A stretch of 64,000 nt of DNA. It comes from Polia nebulosa (taxonomy: Eukaryota; Arthropoda; Insecta; Lepidoptera; Noctuidae). The stretch lies in NCBI GenBank assembly GCA_951329385.1, contig OX589611.1, positions 10,723,959 to 10,787,958 of the forward strand, written 5' to 3'. Positions 54,824-64,000 of this stretch are shown piece after piece. The translations under genes were made by a program, and so were the position numbers. The first letter of the stretch is position 1; each line of letters starts with the position of its first letter. Under the pieces are notes generated by a model that saw only the letters and a list, made by a program, of their open reading frames with translations, ran no database searches and had not been told where the DNA came from.

Positions 54824-57501
54824 CATAAATAATCATAATAGATTATTAAATTCAATTCAATTCAATTATTTTATTTCAGATAAGGAAATCCATTAAAAAA
54901 ATTAGTTTATTTTTATACGAAAAATCGCGCCTACTATCGAATTTTGGCATAACTTTCCTCGAAGCAAGTTTGGCATGAATCATGCCATCCCTAGCTTTTT
55001 TATCACAAGCTGCCATTGCAGCTACTGTTACTATCTTTACACTGCGTTCAACCGCTTGTGTATGGCAAGGCAGCCTAATAAACAGCATCCTTTCGTCACC
55101 TTTTTTCTCTATTATCTGATGAAATTCTTCATTCGTTTGGTTTCTTAGAATAGGTGGATCAAAGTTGGTTTCTTGCCAGTTTATTAGCTCAATGTAAGAT
55201 TTAGCTTCAAAATTAAGTTTAGGCACTTGAAAAGTACGTGGTTCTCCGGTTGTAGGTGAATTACGTGCTTTTAGAATTCTTCTAGCTGCAAGTTCTCGTA
55301 TATGCTTTTTTTCATCTGTTAACATCGCCAATAGTAAATTTTCAGGGTGAGCAAAATATGCATTTCGTTGAATAACAGGATCTATGACTGCTTTTAATGC
55401 ACTTGATAAAAATCGCGAACTTTCAATCAATTTCCAAAGGTGCCGTGATCCGTTTTTGCATGAGGAATGTGTCTTAATTTGGAACCACACAGGGGCATAT
55501 ACTTTTACAATGTATTGAGCCAAGATAACTAAATTAGTTGATGGTGTTAGCGTAAAAATATAAAGACGCAAGATCCGGTTTGCCTTAGTCAACCAACGGG
55601 CATGTGATATTTTTCCAGGCGATTTATTTGCTAAGTCATCTGAACATCTTCCAGTAATTACTGCTAAAGTAATTTCTTACAAATATTTTTGGTCTGTACT
55701 TAAGTCGTCAGGTTTTAGCGTTGGTAATTGACCTGGTATTGACTCAAATTCAATTATAGCTCGGGATTCACACTTATCCAGCAACTTGCCAATAGGACCA
55801 TTGTACGTATACGGACCAGAAGTTTTACCATCCATGTAATCAAACAAATGCCTCAAAGGCAGTTCATTTAAATGCAGCATGCAAATTATCCATTGCAAAG
55901 GTCTCTGAAGTCTTTTTTCAAATAGCACCACTAAATTTACCCGTATTTGTTACTGTTCCATCGCATCCAATAGCCAGGAGGTCAACAGTACTAATATTTT
56001 TGGCGAAAAGAAGATCATTTATTGAGACCTCAATGGACTTTGCAGTTCCTTGTAAAGGCGTCACATATCCTACATAAATGGACTCCGGTTCTTTAATTAC
56101 AGATACGTGTTCTCCAATAATTACTTGCTTGTACCTTTTGGTTCCCTTTTTGACTATCTTCAGAGTTTTATCTTTTCGCCCATCAAAATATAAAGCAGGC
56201 AAGTTTAAAGGCGCTTGATTCTTTATAAGCGTGTCACGTGTTTTCCTTATCTCTCTTCGCAGTTTTGATTTATCTATAACGATATCTGATGAAACTTCGT
56301 GTAAAACTGCAGAAGCAATCGCAGCACCAGCTCTGTCGGATACTCCATAACGGTCACATATTTGCGACAACACCGGTAAACTTTTCACGCATTTTTTATT
56401 TTCTGTGGTTCCTGAGGTAGAAGGTAAGGGCTCTTCTATATTTTTTTGTAGCTTTTCCGAAAATAAAACACTAGTATCAAAATCACTACTTGTTGATAAC
56501 ATTTTTATTCTTGGTCTGGCAATTTCGATGGGTTGTTATCGCTCTTCAGACAGATTTTTGTTAAAGCTTGCTTTCGAACAAACTTTTTTTGTAAACTTTT
56601 TGTTCGATTGCGATCAATGCCACCGATTCTCACTTTTCTCTCACCCCGTTGATCAATCAAAAAGTCTTGTTCTTCTTTAGGAACTTTGACTTCTCTGGGA
56701 CATTTGCACTGACTTATTATCTTGCATTTGCATGAACAAATATCGAACAAAATATCGCTTTTTTGCAAGAAATCCGCTTTTTTCTCAGTTGACAACCTTT
56801 TCATTGATTTGATGATATTTTTGCATTTGGAATGATAAGCTTTTAGGAGCTGAATGACTCTTATATGCGAGACCACAGGGATTGATGCCTTTTGCCACAC
56901 TCCTTCAATTTTTTGGGTTACAATTTCTGCAATTTCAGAAAATGAGGGCTCTTTGTTACTGCCATTTTTAATTTTCACCTGTAGTCTATTCTACTCGTAA
57001 CATTTCATTACATCCTGGTATGTTGGTAACACGCTTGGTCTTATATCCTCTATAGTTCCAAATATAGGGCACTTGTATGACTGTCTATTTGACATGATGA
57101 AAAAATTTAATTCCAATCCCAATTTCTAAAACAAAAATTACACAAATTACAATTTCACAAGATTTCACAAAAAACTAGCCTCATGGATACATGAATTATC
57201 TGAATGTACTTACCTCAAAAGTCTTCTTTTTAATAAACAACACAGCTTATTTAACCAAAGTAACGTGTATTTCACTGGATACTCTTTAAAATATTAAACT
57301 ATACCCAACATCAAACATGTAAGTCAAGGTGTAAAAGTGGGTACTTGAACGTTTATTTATCAAAACTTCAAGTGCGTTGCGCGGGCTGTTCCACTTAAAA
57401 TAATTCAAAAAAAATTAAAGGGTTCATAACGATACCTTACTTTAACATATTATCGCTATTAGAAATCGATAACTTAGAAAAAAAATTTTTGACCCACCCT
57501 A
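54824..57501 (-). mobile_element. 2.68-kb element with DDE-like gene, 6-bp TSD, no visible TIRs
   Basis: Inserted in the LINE between ctgcgc at 54818-54823 and 57502-57507. One end reads tagggtgggtcaaaaatttt on the minus strand and the other ...gattatttatg, so no terminal inverted repeat is seen. Before the second end lie aataaa, three attga-type repeats and a 7-bp stem (aataatc / gattatt). Confidence 0.8.
54876..57095 (-). pseudogene. Uncharacterised DDE-like transposase, broken
   Basis: The start is ATG at 57095 (MSNRQSYKCPIFGTIEDI). A stop (TAG, 56991) and two frameshifts (near 56503 and 55925) break the frame, and another stop lies at 55676. In order it shows a cysteine/lysine cluster CSCKCKIISQCKCPREVKVP, then LPALYFDGRKDK (possible first D), then LLAIGCDGTVTNTG (second D). 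Next come ICMLHLNELPLRHLF with a C-x2-H motif, and CHTQAVERSVKIVT with a possible E. That D, D, C-x2-H, E order resembles hAT-like RNase H transposases. I recall related unnamed proteins across arthropods but cannot assign a superfamily. At about 700 codons with four lesions it is dead but young. Confidence 0.65.
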
Positions 57502-57504
57502 CTG

Positions 57505-57955
57505 CGCATCCAAAGTTAAACCTAAGAACACTGGAATCCTCGGGTTTCAACTCTTCACCCTTTATTGACACACTAGTGTTCACTTGTATTACATTGGGTA
57601 ATGTGAACTTTATGCATTTTGTTTTTTTCTCGTTAAGGAGAAGATTATTGATATTGAACCAGTTAACTACAGTTGAAAGAGCATTATTTACATCATCAAC
57701 AACCACCTGCTGACGTTTGAGTTCAAATAAAAGTGAAGTGTCATCTGCAAACAGCACTATATCATGTTTATCCTTTATGAGATAAGGCAAGTCGTTGATA
57801 TAGATTAGAAACAAAAAAGGACCCACAATTGAGCCTTAAGGAACCCCCATTCTGACAACAGACCCGGGAGACCTTTTGCCGTTCACATCAACTCTCTGAT
57901 TCCTATTACTCAAGTATGAAGTAAGAAGATCTAGAGAGGCGCCCCGGACTCAGTA
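57505..57955 (-). pseudogene. Jockey-type reverse-transcriptase core
   Basis: The minus strand reads FLFLIYINDLPYLI and then VLFADDTSLL, the FADD catalytic box, followed by NNLLLNEKKTKCIKF. A stop replaces the Q of the VPQGS box just upstream. The 5' end is lost near 57955. Confidence 0.85.
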
Positions 57956-58024
57956 GTAGTGCAGCTTCCTTTCTTTTTTTTTCAATTGCATTACATTAAC
58001 AACCCATAGTTGGACTAATCTCTA

Positions 58025-58372
58025 ATCTAAAGTAATAACAGCCGCACGGGTCGATCCATCAGGTTAAGCTACGCTTGCCGGGGTTGGTCCATGGATGACC
58101 ATCTTAACATACTGAGACTCCTCCGTACCTCGGAAAGCACGTTAAGCCGTTGATCCCGGCTGTCAATCGTGGATCTTTGACAGTCGTAACGGGTCGTCAG
58201 AAGCCCGAAAGTCTGACAATCAGTCTAACCAAGAGGTATCGTATTACCCAGTAATCGGGTTGTGGAGGTCAGAAAGGCAGTCGCTCCATGTAAAATACTG
58301 GTATTGAGCTGCATCCGGTTAGACTGGAAGCCGACCACAAGATAGTTGGGAAAAGGCTAGGCAGATTGATTG
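58025..58372 (+). mobile_element. 5S-rRNA-like SINE, 16-bp TSD
   Basis: Bounded by agttggactaatctct (58008) and agttggaagaatctct (58373), 14 of 16 matching. The body is complete, with a short deletion in the 5S-like block (tccatggatgaccatc). Confidence 0.88.
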
Positions 58373-58527
58373 AGTTGGAAGAATCTCTCAAGTGTCGTGC
58401 ACTGTTCATAATAAAGACATACTCAAAAGTGCTACAACGTTTCATTTATCTCCTGTACATTCACTGCCGTGTGCCTAGCGCCAGCTTAAATGCTACACAA
58501 CCAAAAATCACCAAAAACTTTCCATAC

Positions 58528-58654
58528 CTGAAACACATCTCCTTCGGAGACAATTACTGAAAATTTCTGCAACGTCACAGCATGGTCATAGGGGCATACT
58601 GACGGCATATCAAAAAGTGAATTCAACGTGCAACGCCTGAATTGAGCTCGAGCA
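58528..58654 (-). CDS. Third visible exon of the cysteine-rich gene
   Basis: Lies between acceptor tttgttcacag and donor CAG|gtatgg. The first base completes a TGT codon begun by the exon at 62978, then 42 codons read ARAQFRRCTLNSLFDM, SVCPYDHAVTLQKF and SVIVSEGDVFQ. It ends in phase 0, as the exon at 43013 requires. Two cysteines. The frame is open and the composition coding-like, and it sits right beside a SINE. The order and phase fit is the main support. Transcript evidence is lacking. Confidence 0.78.
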
Positions 58655-59439
58655 CTGTGAACAAAAAACAAAGAAAAATTGCATTTGTCACCCGCTTTAG
58701 GATTTTTTGTTAAAATATCTGTGGTGCTGTAGCTCTGCCGATTCGAATTTCGTGCTTCATTGGTACAGCGGTTAGGCTAAACGGTAGAATAGCTTTTATT
58801 CAAAGGATTAGATAGATAATTGGTGGTATCTATCTTTTTAGGGTTGCGTACCCAAAGGGTAACCAACGGGACCCTATTACTTCAGATAATATAATACTAG
58901 CGTACAGATGCCTCATCCCATACAAAGAAACGGTACCGCCGTAACTACGGATTTTCATCAAGCACAAGTAACTTTTGATCTTCGTTCGGGTCCGTCCTCT
59001 ACACCTCGCTAGATGATGTTAGCAGCGACGGCTTGCAAGCTGAATGAATTTACTTAAAGTCTTACCAATATTTTCTCACACATTGAGGAATTATTTTAAA
59101 GTATTTTTAGCACTTCATAGCAGTTTCACTGTTTCAAAATGTGTCACTATTCAAATGTTAAAGAGGTGAATGGATAAACTCTTAAAATTCAAACAGCGCC
59201 ATCTATTGGTACAATAATTACAGATTTCTAAGGATTCGTTCCAATAATCGTCTAAATTTGAATTACAAGCCAATTATGCCACAATTTTATGCTTAGGGCA
59301 GTTTATTAAATAACAAAATACAATTTTAACCATATTTATTTTCAAAATATTAATATTACTTAAACTTCAATAAGAAATCGATGCATATTACGCCATCTAT
59401 TGAGATTTATTTGAACTAAATTTTTTTTGTTCGATATGA

Positions 59440-59810
59440 GACCCCGTGCTATTACTAAGACTCCGCTGTCTGTCAGTCTGTCAGCGGGGTGTATCTCTTG
59501 ATCCGTAATAGGTAGACATTTAAAATTTTCAGTGAATGCTTACGGATCATGATATACAGCCCAAAAAAACACGTTTCCAGAAACTTTTTTTTAATTATTT
59601 TTTTTTATTGTTGGTAGGCACGCGTTTGACCACCATCTCACCTGATGGTAAGATCGATGATAAGGTCGAAGATGGAGCACGCTTGCCTAGAAGTAACCTA
59701 TTCACTCTTGACTTAAAGACTCCCACGTTTCCAGAAACGTGTTTTTTTTCTGTTTATGATACAGAACCCTTCGTGTGCGAGTTCGACTCGCACTTGGCCG
59801 GTTTCTAGCT
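59440..59810 (+). repeat. GTTCCGTAC-family repeat with nested LINE tail
   Basis: tactaagactccgctgtctg, gtgtatctcttgatccgtaa, then after the insert acagaacccttcgtgtgcga and gactcgcacttggccggttt. Confidence 0.75.
59585..59723 (-). mobile_element. LINE 3' tail, perfect 15-bp TSD
   Basis: Bounded by cacgtttccagaaac at 59570-59584 and 59724-59738. The T-run and attgttggtaggcacgcgtt match 13561. Confidence 0.9.
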
Positions 59811-60754
59811 GTAGTGGAGTTTAAAAGGACTTTGTCATAGAGAAAGGAACACCGCGCCGGTGCCAGCAGCGACTATAGAGACCCCATTGCTAATGAGTTA
59901 ACATTCGTGGTCGCGTAGACGAATAAAATATGGGTGTAAATTAGAGTCTGACCGAAAATCGATTTTTAGTCGAAACCGTCACAGAATTTTTGGTTCACCT
60001 TTCAGTTTCGGCCGAAACCAAAGTCGAAACTCCACTTGGTGAGGGAAAACGGACTAAAATAAACAAAAAAATGTATTAGAAAGCCATCAGAACTTTGAAA
60101 AATCAACCTTAACTTTCAGAAGACACTAAGTAAATTATTTAATCGATGATTATGTACACACGTAGACGAATGAGACTGTCAGTTTTTAGGATTATAATTC
60201 TATAAATACATACTCGTTACGGCCGCAAATCATATTTTGACCAACATACAAACTGACACTGACTTGTAAATTGCAAAAAATTGAATTTCACGGCCCTGTA
60301 CATTTCACCTTAATCAAATAATGAAGCGCTAGTATTGGCCTGTAGTGCTACTTACGACTTTTGACAGATTAAGCCAGACCTTACGAATGATTTTTAAAAA
60401 CATGAGAATGACCCCTCGGATGTATTGACAAAAGTCTATCACTAGTTACGCGGCGTATATAGGCTGAATGGATGGATCATTCAAACTGGAATCTAACTTC
60501 GTTTGTTTGAAGCGCACTCGCTCTAGTCCTGTTAAATAAATATGCGAACGCTCTGTTCCTTTGGCCAATATTCTGTTTGATGTAGAAAATGCTTTACTAC
60601 AAAGGCATTGGTTGTACTATTTTATTGGTTGCTGGGAAATCAAATCGAAAATCATCAATTGTGGTGGTTCGGTACTAAAGTAAGGGACGTATTTTCCTCG
60701 TACGATCTAAGTATACCTATATTTATTAGATCTTTCATAAAATTAGTCATATTC

Positions 60755-60885
60755 GAAGACATGTGACATCAACCAACACGCATTGGGCCCGCGTGGTGGA
60801 TTACGGCCCACACCCTCTCACAGAGAGGAAGCCTATGCCTCAGCAGTGGAGACATTAAAAGGGTGATGATGATGAGTCATAAACA
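60755..60885 (+). repeat. LINE 3' tail fragment
   Basis: gacatgtgacatcaaccaac, gcccgcgtggtggattacgg, agagaggaagcctatgcctc, agcagtggagacattaaaag, gatgatgatga. Confidence 0.65.
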
Positions 60886-60964
60886 TGAATGCTAATTCTG
60901 TTTTTTTCAATAACTATTAGAAAATAGTTTATGATTGTATAATTAAGTAGGGAATAATATAAAC

Positions 60965-61330
60965 TTTTTTTTTTCAATAATCCCAATTGCAAATAGCAAG
61001 TACAAGTGCCGCCTTAGACGGACTGCTTGGAGCAGTCAGTGCCGACAGCTTCAAGCGGTCACTGTTGAGCGGTCTACAGTTTCAATACAAAATTGAAGAT
61101 CGCCTATATACATAATTATATATATTATACAGAGACCGCTCAAGCAGTTCACTTGATTTCGCAGCTAAAAATGATGGAGGCCCCAACCACAACACAACTG
61201 CTCTCATGCAGTTTATCTCGACAGCACTAAGCAGTCCATCTATGGACGGCCTAAAGTCTGATGCAGTTGGTGGCAGTGCCTGAGACTGCTTAAAAAGTGA
61301 CTACTTCGGAACATTTTAGTTGTTTTTTTT
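60965..61330 (+). repeat. Dispersed repeat sharing a hairpin half with 37171
   Basis: Contains several GACTGCTT/AGCAGTC-type words and ends gactgcttaaaaagtgacta cttcggaacattttagttg, the right half of the 37171 hairpin. Confidence 0.55.
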
Positions 61331-61824
61331 AGTTGGAAATTATATTTTGAATTGCCTCTTCAAGAATGATAATGTCACAATATTTTTCTTTTTAACTTCA
61401 GGCATCTCACTGCAGCCAAATTTGTTTTTTTTTTAAACGTCATCAATCTCAGATCAATTTGGCTATCAAGATGTATCTAAGGATCTTAATTTTGTCAATC
61501 CATCCAGGGAGCGGTTTGGAAGATGGAATAAAGAATATTACATATATATATATATACAAGAAATGTGCGAAATACATAACCCTTGCAGTCGAGTAAAAAA
61601 CAAGCGTTTTATCACTGACAGGTGAGGCAGCGGTGCTGGTACCCATAGAACATAATTATACCCATAATTATTTCGATATTTATGTTTGAGTCCCATGTAA
61701 AAGAGGCTAGGGCCTTAAGCCAATTGCCTTCAACTGGGCACAAATTCATACTCCAGACTGCTACTGCTGAACTCCAGATGAAAAACTCAAAAACTCTTTC
61801 AGTCTATACTAGTCTATGCTATGC

Positions 61825-62040
61825 TAAACGATGGAGGAAAATATCGTGAGGAAACCGACATGTCCTGGAACCAAAAACTTCGAAGACACCAACCCGCTTT
61901 TGGCCCACGTGGTGCATAAAGGCACATTCCCCTTCACAGAGAGGAGGCCTATGCCCTGGGGTATATGCCTCCTCTTCTTCTTTCTTCTTCTTTTAACGTT
62001 CCCACTGCTGGCAGTAGGAACGTTAAAAGCTTGATTATGC
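61825..62040 (+). repeat. LINE 3' tail with palindromic end
   Basis: The tail is interrupted by a CTT-rich tract and a palindrome (ttttaacgttcc ... ggaacgttaaaa, about 61993-62028) where other copies read agcagtgggac. Confidence 0.6.
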
Positions 62041-62717
62041 TTATGCTATGCTATTCCAGACGAATGTTGCACTCGTAGTGGCAAATATTCATCGACTGCA
62101 AAGGTTCGACCATTGAATACGTCCCGACCAGAGCATTCTAAAGTACTCACGATTCCATGCACTCGAATGCTTTATCTGCTTGGTAAATGACAGGAATATG
62201 TAATATTCGGATCCAAAATAATCCACTAACGTGATGAAAAGGCAAATATTGTGAATAACATACAAGAGTTTTGAAACGTTTAGCAAATATGTGTTTCAAT
62301 CGAACTGTGAAGATGAATCCTGTATGCTTGCACGCACGTAACGAGATTTTGTGAAAAGCCTCTTGTAATGGCTCAAAACGGACAAATTGCAGATTTGTCA
62401 CTTTGCGTACCTACATATGTAAGTTTAGACTTAGAGCGTCATTTGTAAGAGCTTTTGCAGATAGTTATTTTCTTTACCTTTTGTTTGTTGCTGTTGTGTT
62501 GTGTCTGTGTCGAATAAATGTTTATTCTATTCTATCTGATTCCAATCGTAATTTTTAAGTCTAAATATTGATTATACGTAGTCGGTTATTAGTAAGACGC
62601 AACAAATATTTTCTACTATATTGCTGCTACTACTACTGTCATTCAGACAGTACTGTTTTTAATTAGAACTTTGACGTTCAAAACGTACTAGCCTAGTTTG
62701 AATAAATGTCTTTTGAT

Positions 62718-62860
62718 TTTGATTTCATCATCGTCATTTCAGCAAGACTCGTCCACTGCTGGACTTAGGCCTCCCCCAAATGTTGCCACAACGACCGGTC
62801 TTGCGTATCTTGCATCAATCGGATTTCCGCGAGTTTTATCTACATACCAGACGTTTATTA
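62718..62860 (-). repeat. RTE-like LINE tail fragment
   Basis: atttcagcaagactcgtcca ctgctggac, then cctcccccaaatgttgccac aacgaccggtc, the same ending as 12745. Confidence 0.6.
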
Positions 62861-62912
62861 TCCTTTTATTTTGCTAAGAATAGCAACACTGTAAATATCT
62901 ACTATTAAACAA

Positions 62913-62948
62913 TCAATTTGCCTGGCCTTTTCCCAACTATCTTGGGGT
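62913..62948 (-). mobile_element. 36-bp SINE tail micro-insertion, 18-bp TSD
   Basis: Only the terminal ttgcctggccttttcccaac tatcttgggg is present. It is bracketed by perfect atatctactattaaacaa at 62895-62912 and 62949-62966. It lies in the intron a few bases past the donor of the exon at 62978. Confidence 0.88.
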
Positions 62949-62977
62949 ATATCTACTATTAAACAAACTCTACCAAC

Positions 62978-63119
62978 CAGCACATTTGAAAATGCGTATC
63001 AAAGTGAGTCCATTCGTGTGTAGTATTCTTTTGTTCGTCTACCAACTTTTTGAAAACTGTGTAGCAATATTCCCAAGTGTCGCCAGCGCCATCTATACAT
63101 CTTGGTAGAGCGTCGTACC
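62978..63119 (-). CDS. Second visible exon of the cysteine-rich gene
   Basis: Acceptor ttcttatttcag. Two bases join the A left by the exon at 63833 to make AGG, then the exon reads YDALPRCIDGAGDTWEYCYT, VFKKLVDEQKNTTHEW and THFDTHFQMC. It ends TG before donor gttggt. Joined to 58654 this gives a second cysteine (MCC). An N-glycosylation site (NTT) is present. The donor is weak. Read through, the frame would end eight codons later (WLVEFV and stop), so a terminal exon here is the alternative. Confidence 0.75.
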
Positions 63120-63164
63120 CTGAAATAAGAAAGTTATGTACGTTGTCATCATCATCATCATCAT

Positions 63165-63205
63165 CTGCCTGCTCCTGACCTGATCTACTTGGGGTTGGCG
63201 TAATA
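63165..63205 (-). repeat. RTE-like LINE terminal tail
   Basis: A (ATC)n run, then ctgacctgatctacttgggg ttggcg, the reversed tail type of 9393, inside an intron. Confidence 0.55.
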
Positions 63206-63453
63206 TGAACGACTTCTTCATACATTTTCCCCTATCAACCATCGCGTTATTCACATTTTTTTCCTGCATGGTTATTTCCAAAAGTTCGTACGTTCTCTCA
63301 GTTCATCAGTTTCGTTTAGGTCTCATATATGGAACGTTTGAATAAGACAAACCTTCTTATTGGTTTTCCACAACAGTTCTACAGGGTGGTCATATTTTAG
63401 ATAGGTACTACTTCTGCCCATAGAAATGAACAACTTTCTTTAAGAAAGTCGTA

Positions 63454-63771
63454 GTGAAATCAGAAAAAAAAATTGGATACAAAATTTTATCCACGGATGA
63501 TAATTTTGTACGGTTAGCCCAATTTTTAGACCACCCATTTACGTTACACCCTGAAAACGTTCAGCACCAAAAATTCGTAGCTCACTTACAATTTCTTGAA
63601 GAAAATCCATTGCATCAAATTTTTTTAGGTAATATGTTTAGAAAATTCGACATCGTAAGAAACGCTATGAAACATTTTGAACCTGTTAATAAAATGTTGC
63701 CAACTGTGGCGTTACTGCGTGTCAAGCTCACTAATACACAACTAGGATTAATCTTCTCTATCTCGAAATAG
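63454..63771 (+). other. Unassigned open frame, antisense in an intron
   Basis: 105 codons on the plus strand inside the 713-base intron, reading FVRLAQFLDHPFTLHPENVQ, HLQFLEENPLHQIFLGN and NKMLPTVALLRVKL. The preceding text ctacagggtggtcatatttt resembles a transposon end. I do not recognise it. It may be a transposon fragment. Confidence 0.3.
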
Positions 63772-63832
63772 TATTTTATACAGTCGCTATCTGCGTCCGT
63801 CTGTTTTTACGCTTACCCAGACAAACACTTAC

Positions 63833-63975
63833 TTGAAAGAAACCAATCGTCATCACAAATATTGTTTACTACGTGCATGTGTCCTCGGATACTCTCTTCA
63901 TTGAAATGACTTTCTGTAACTTCTTTGCAATCTGAATTCCAGTCTATTGCACAATTTGTGAGGTGGCGTATTGCT
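63833..63975 (-). CDS. First visible exon of the cysteine-rich gene
   Basis: Acceptor atttctctttcag; 143 bases reading AIRHLTNCAIDWNSDCKEV, TESHFNEESIRGHMHVV and NNICDDDWFLS. It ends with one base before a strong donor gtaagt. Three cysteines and an acidic patch. The phase matches the exon at 63119. Upstream exons, including any signal peptide, are beyond the window. Together the four exons give about 202 residues with ten cysteines outside the hydrophobic tail. Confidence 0.8.
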
Positions 63976-64000
63976 CTGAAAGAGAAATAGTTGTATCTTG

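Larger units (their letters stand above)
53137..57955 (-). mobile_element. Jockey-type LINE copy with two nested insertions
   Basis: The minus-strand order is polymerase core (57505-57955), C-terminus (54501-54817 and 54100-54356) and 3' UTR (53137-54060). It is interrupted by the element at 54824-57501 and a LINE tail at 54357-54500. Text on either side joins cleanly when both are removed (VFLGLTLDAQ to LQWIPHIDKLSKK). The core has a stop in VP-Q-GS (CAA to TAA at about 57836). Confidence 0.85.
43211..58527 (-). other. 15.3-kb intron of the four-exon gene
   Basis: Lies between donor CAG|gtatgg at 58528 and acceptor ccccag at 43211. It contains a LINE fragment, two Jockey-type LINE copies, two R1 tails, three SINE copies, a Helitron-like repeat, an (AT)23 array, a miRNA-like hairpin and the DDE-like element. 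No other host exon is seen inside. The sections 43700-45250, 47610-48440 and 51620-52360 hold nothing I can name. Confidence 0.65.

Noticed and set aside
63001..63119. Membership of the four-exon gene in the 27-kDa haemolymph glycoprotein family
   Set aside because: Cysteine-rich secreted character is similar, but the residues I can compare do not match that family, so no name was given.

Overview
This window looks like lepidopteran nuclear DNA, probably from a noctuid-like moth. It is AT-rich and intron-rich, with a family-33-like insect UDP-glycosyltransferase (UGT). It is packed with repeats I associate with moth genomes: R1-, RTE-, Jockey- and Dong-type LINE fragments, 5S-rRNA-like SINEs, Helitron-like ends and foldback elements. 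There is no sign of bacterial or viral gene organisation. Species placement is inference from gene and repeat style only.

Three host-gene signals stand out. (1) The last two coding exons of a plus-strand UGT lie at 1585-1804 and 4971-5253; earlier exons are upstream of the window. (2) A decayed UGT relic lies on the opposite strand: last exon at 21325-21576, and penultimate exon at 21865-22912, split by a SINE that was itself split by a Jockey-type LINE. (3) A minus-strand gene with four phase-compatible exons (63833-63975, 62978-63119, 58528-58654, 43013-43210) encodes the C-terminal part of a cysteine-rich, probably secreted and GPI-anchored protein that I do not recognise. One of its introns is 15.3 kb and full of transposons. 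Its 5' exons lie beyond the right edge.

The rest is mobile DNA. Left part (0-13 kb): UGT exons, a Dong-like LINE 3' end, a TA-flanked MITE with about 80-bp terminal repeats, foldback elements, and R1-type LINE tails. Middle (13-43 kb): more of the same families, a 1.69-kb pogo/Psq-like DNA transposon relic (18236-19926) with TA target duplication and 26-bp terminal repeats, the UGT relic, and several hairpin sequences. Right part (43-64 kb): the four-exon gene and its large intron. That intron holds a Jockey-type LINE which contains an RTE-like tail and a 2.68-kb element carrying a broken, uncharacterised DDE-like transposase reading frame.

Thirteen truncated copies of one R1-type LINE 3' end occur, twelve of them on the minus strand. 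Nested insertions with readable target-site duplications give a relative order of events at several loci. Repeat boundaries are read by eye and are approximate unless a target duplication is quoted.
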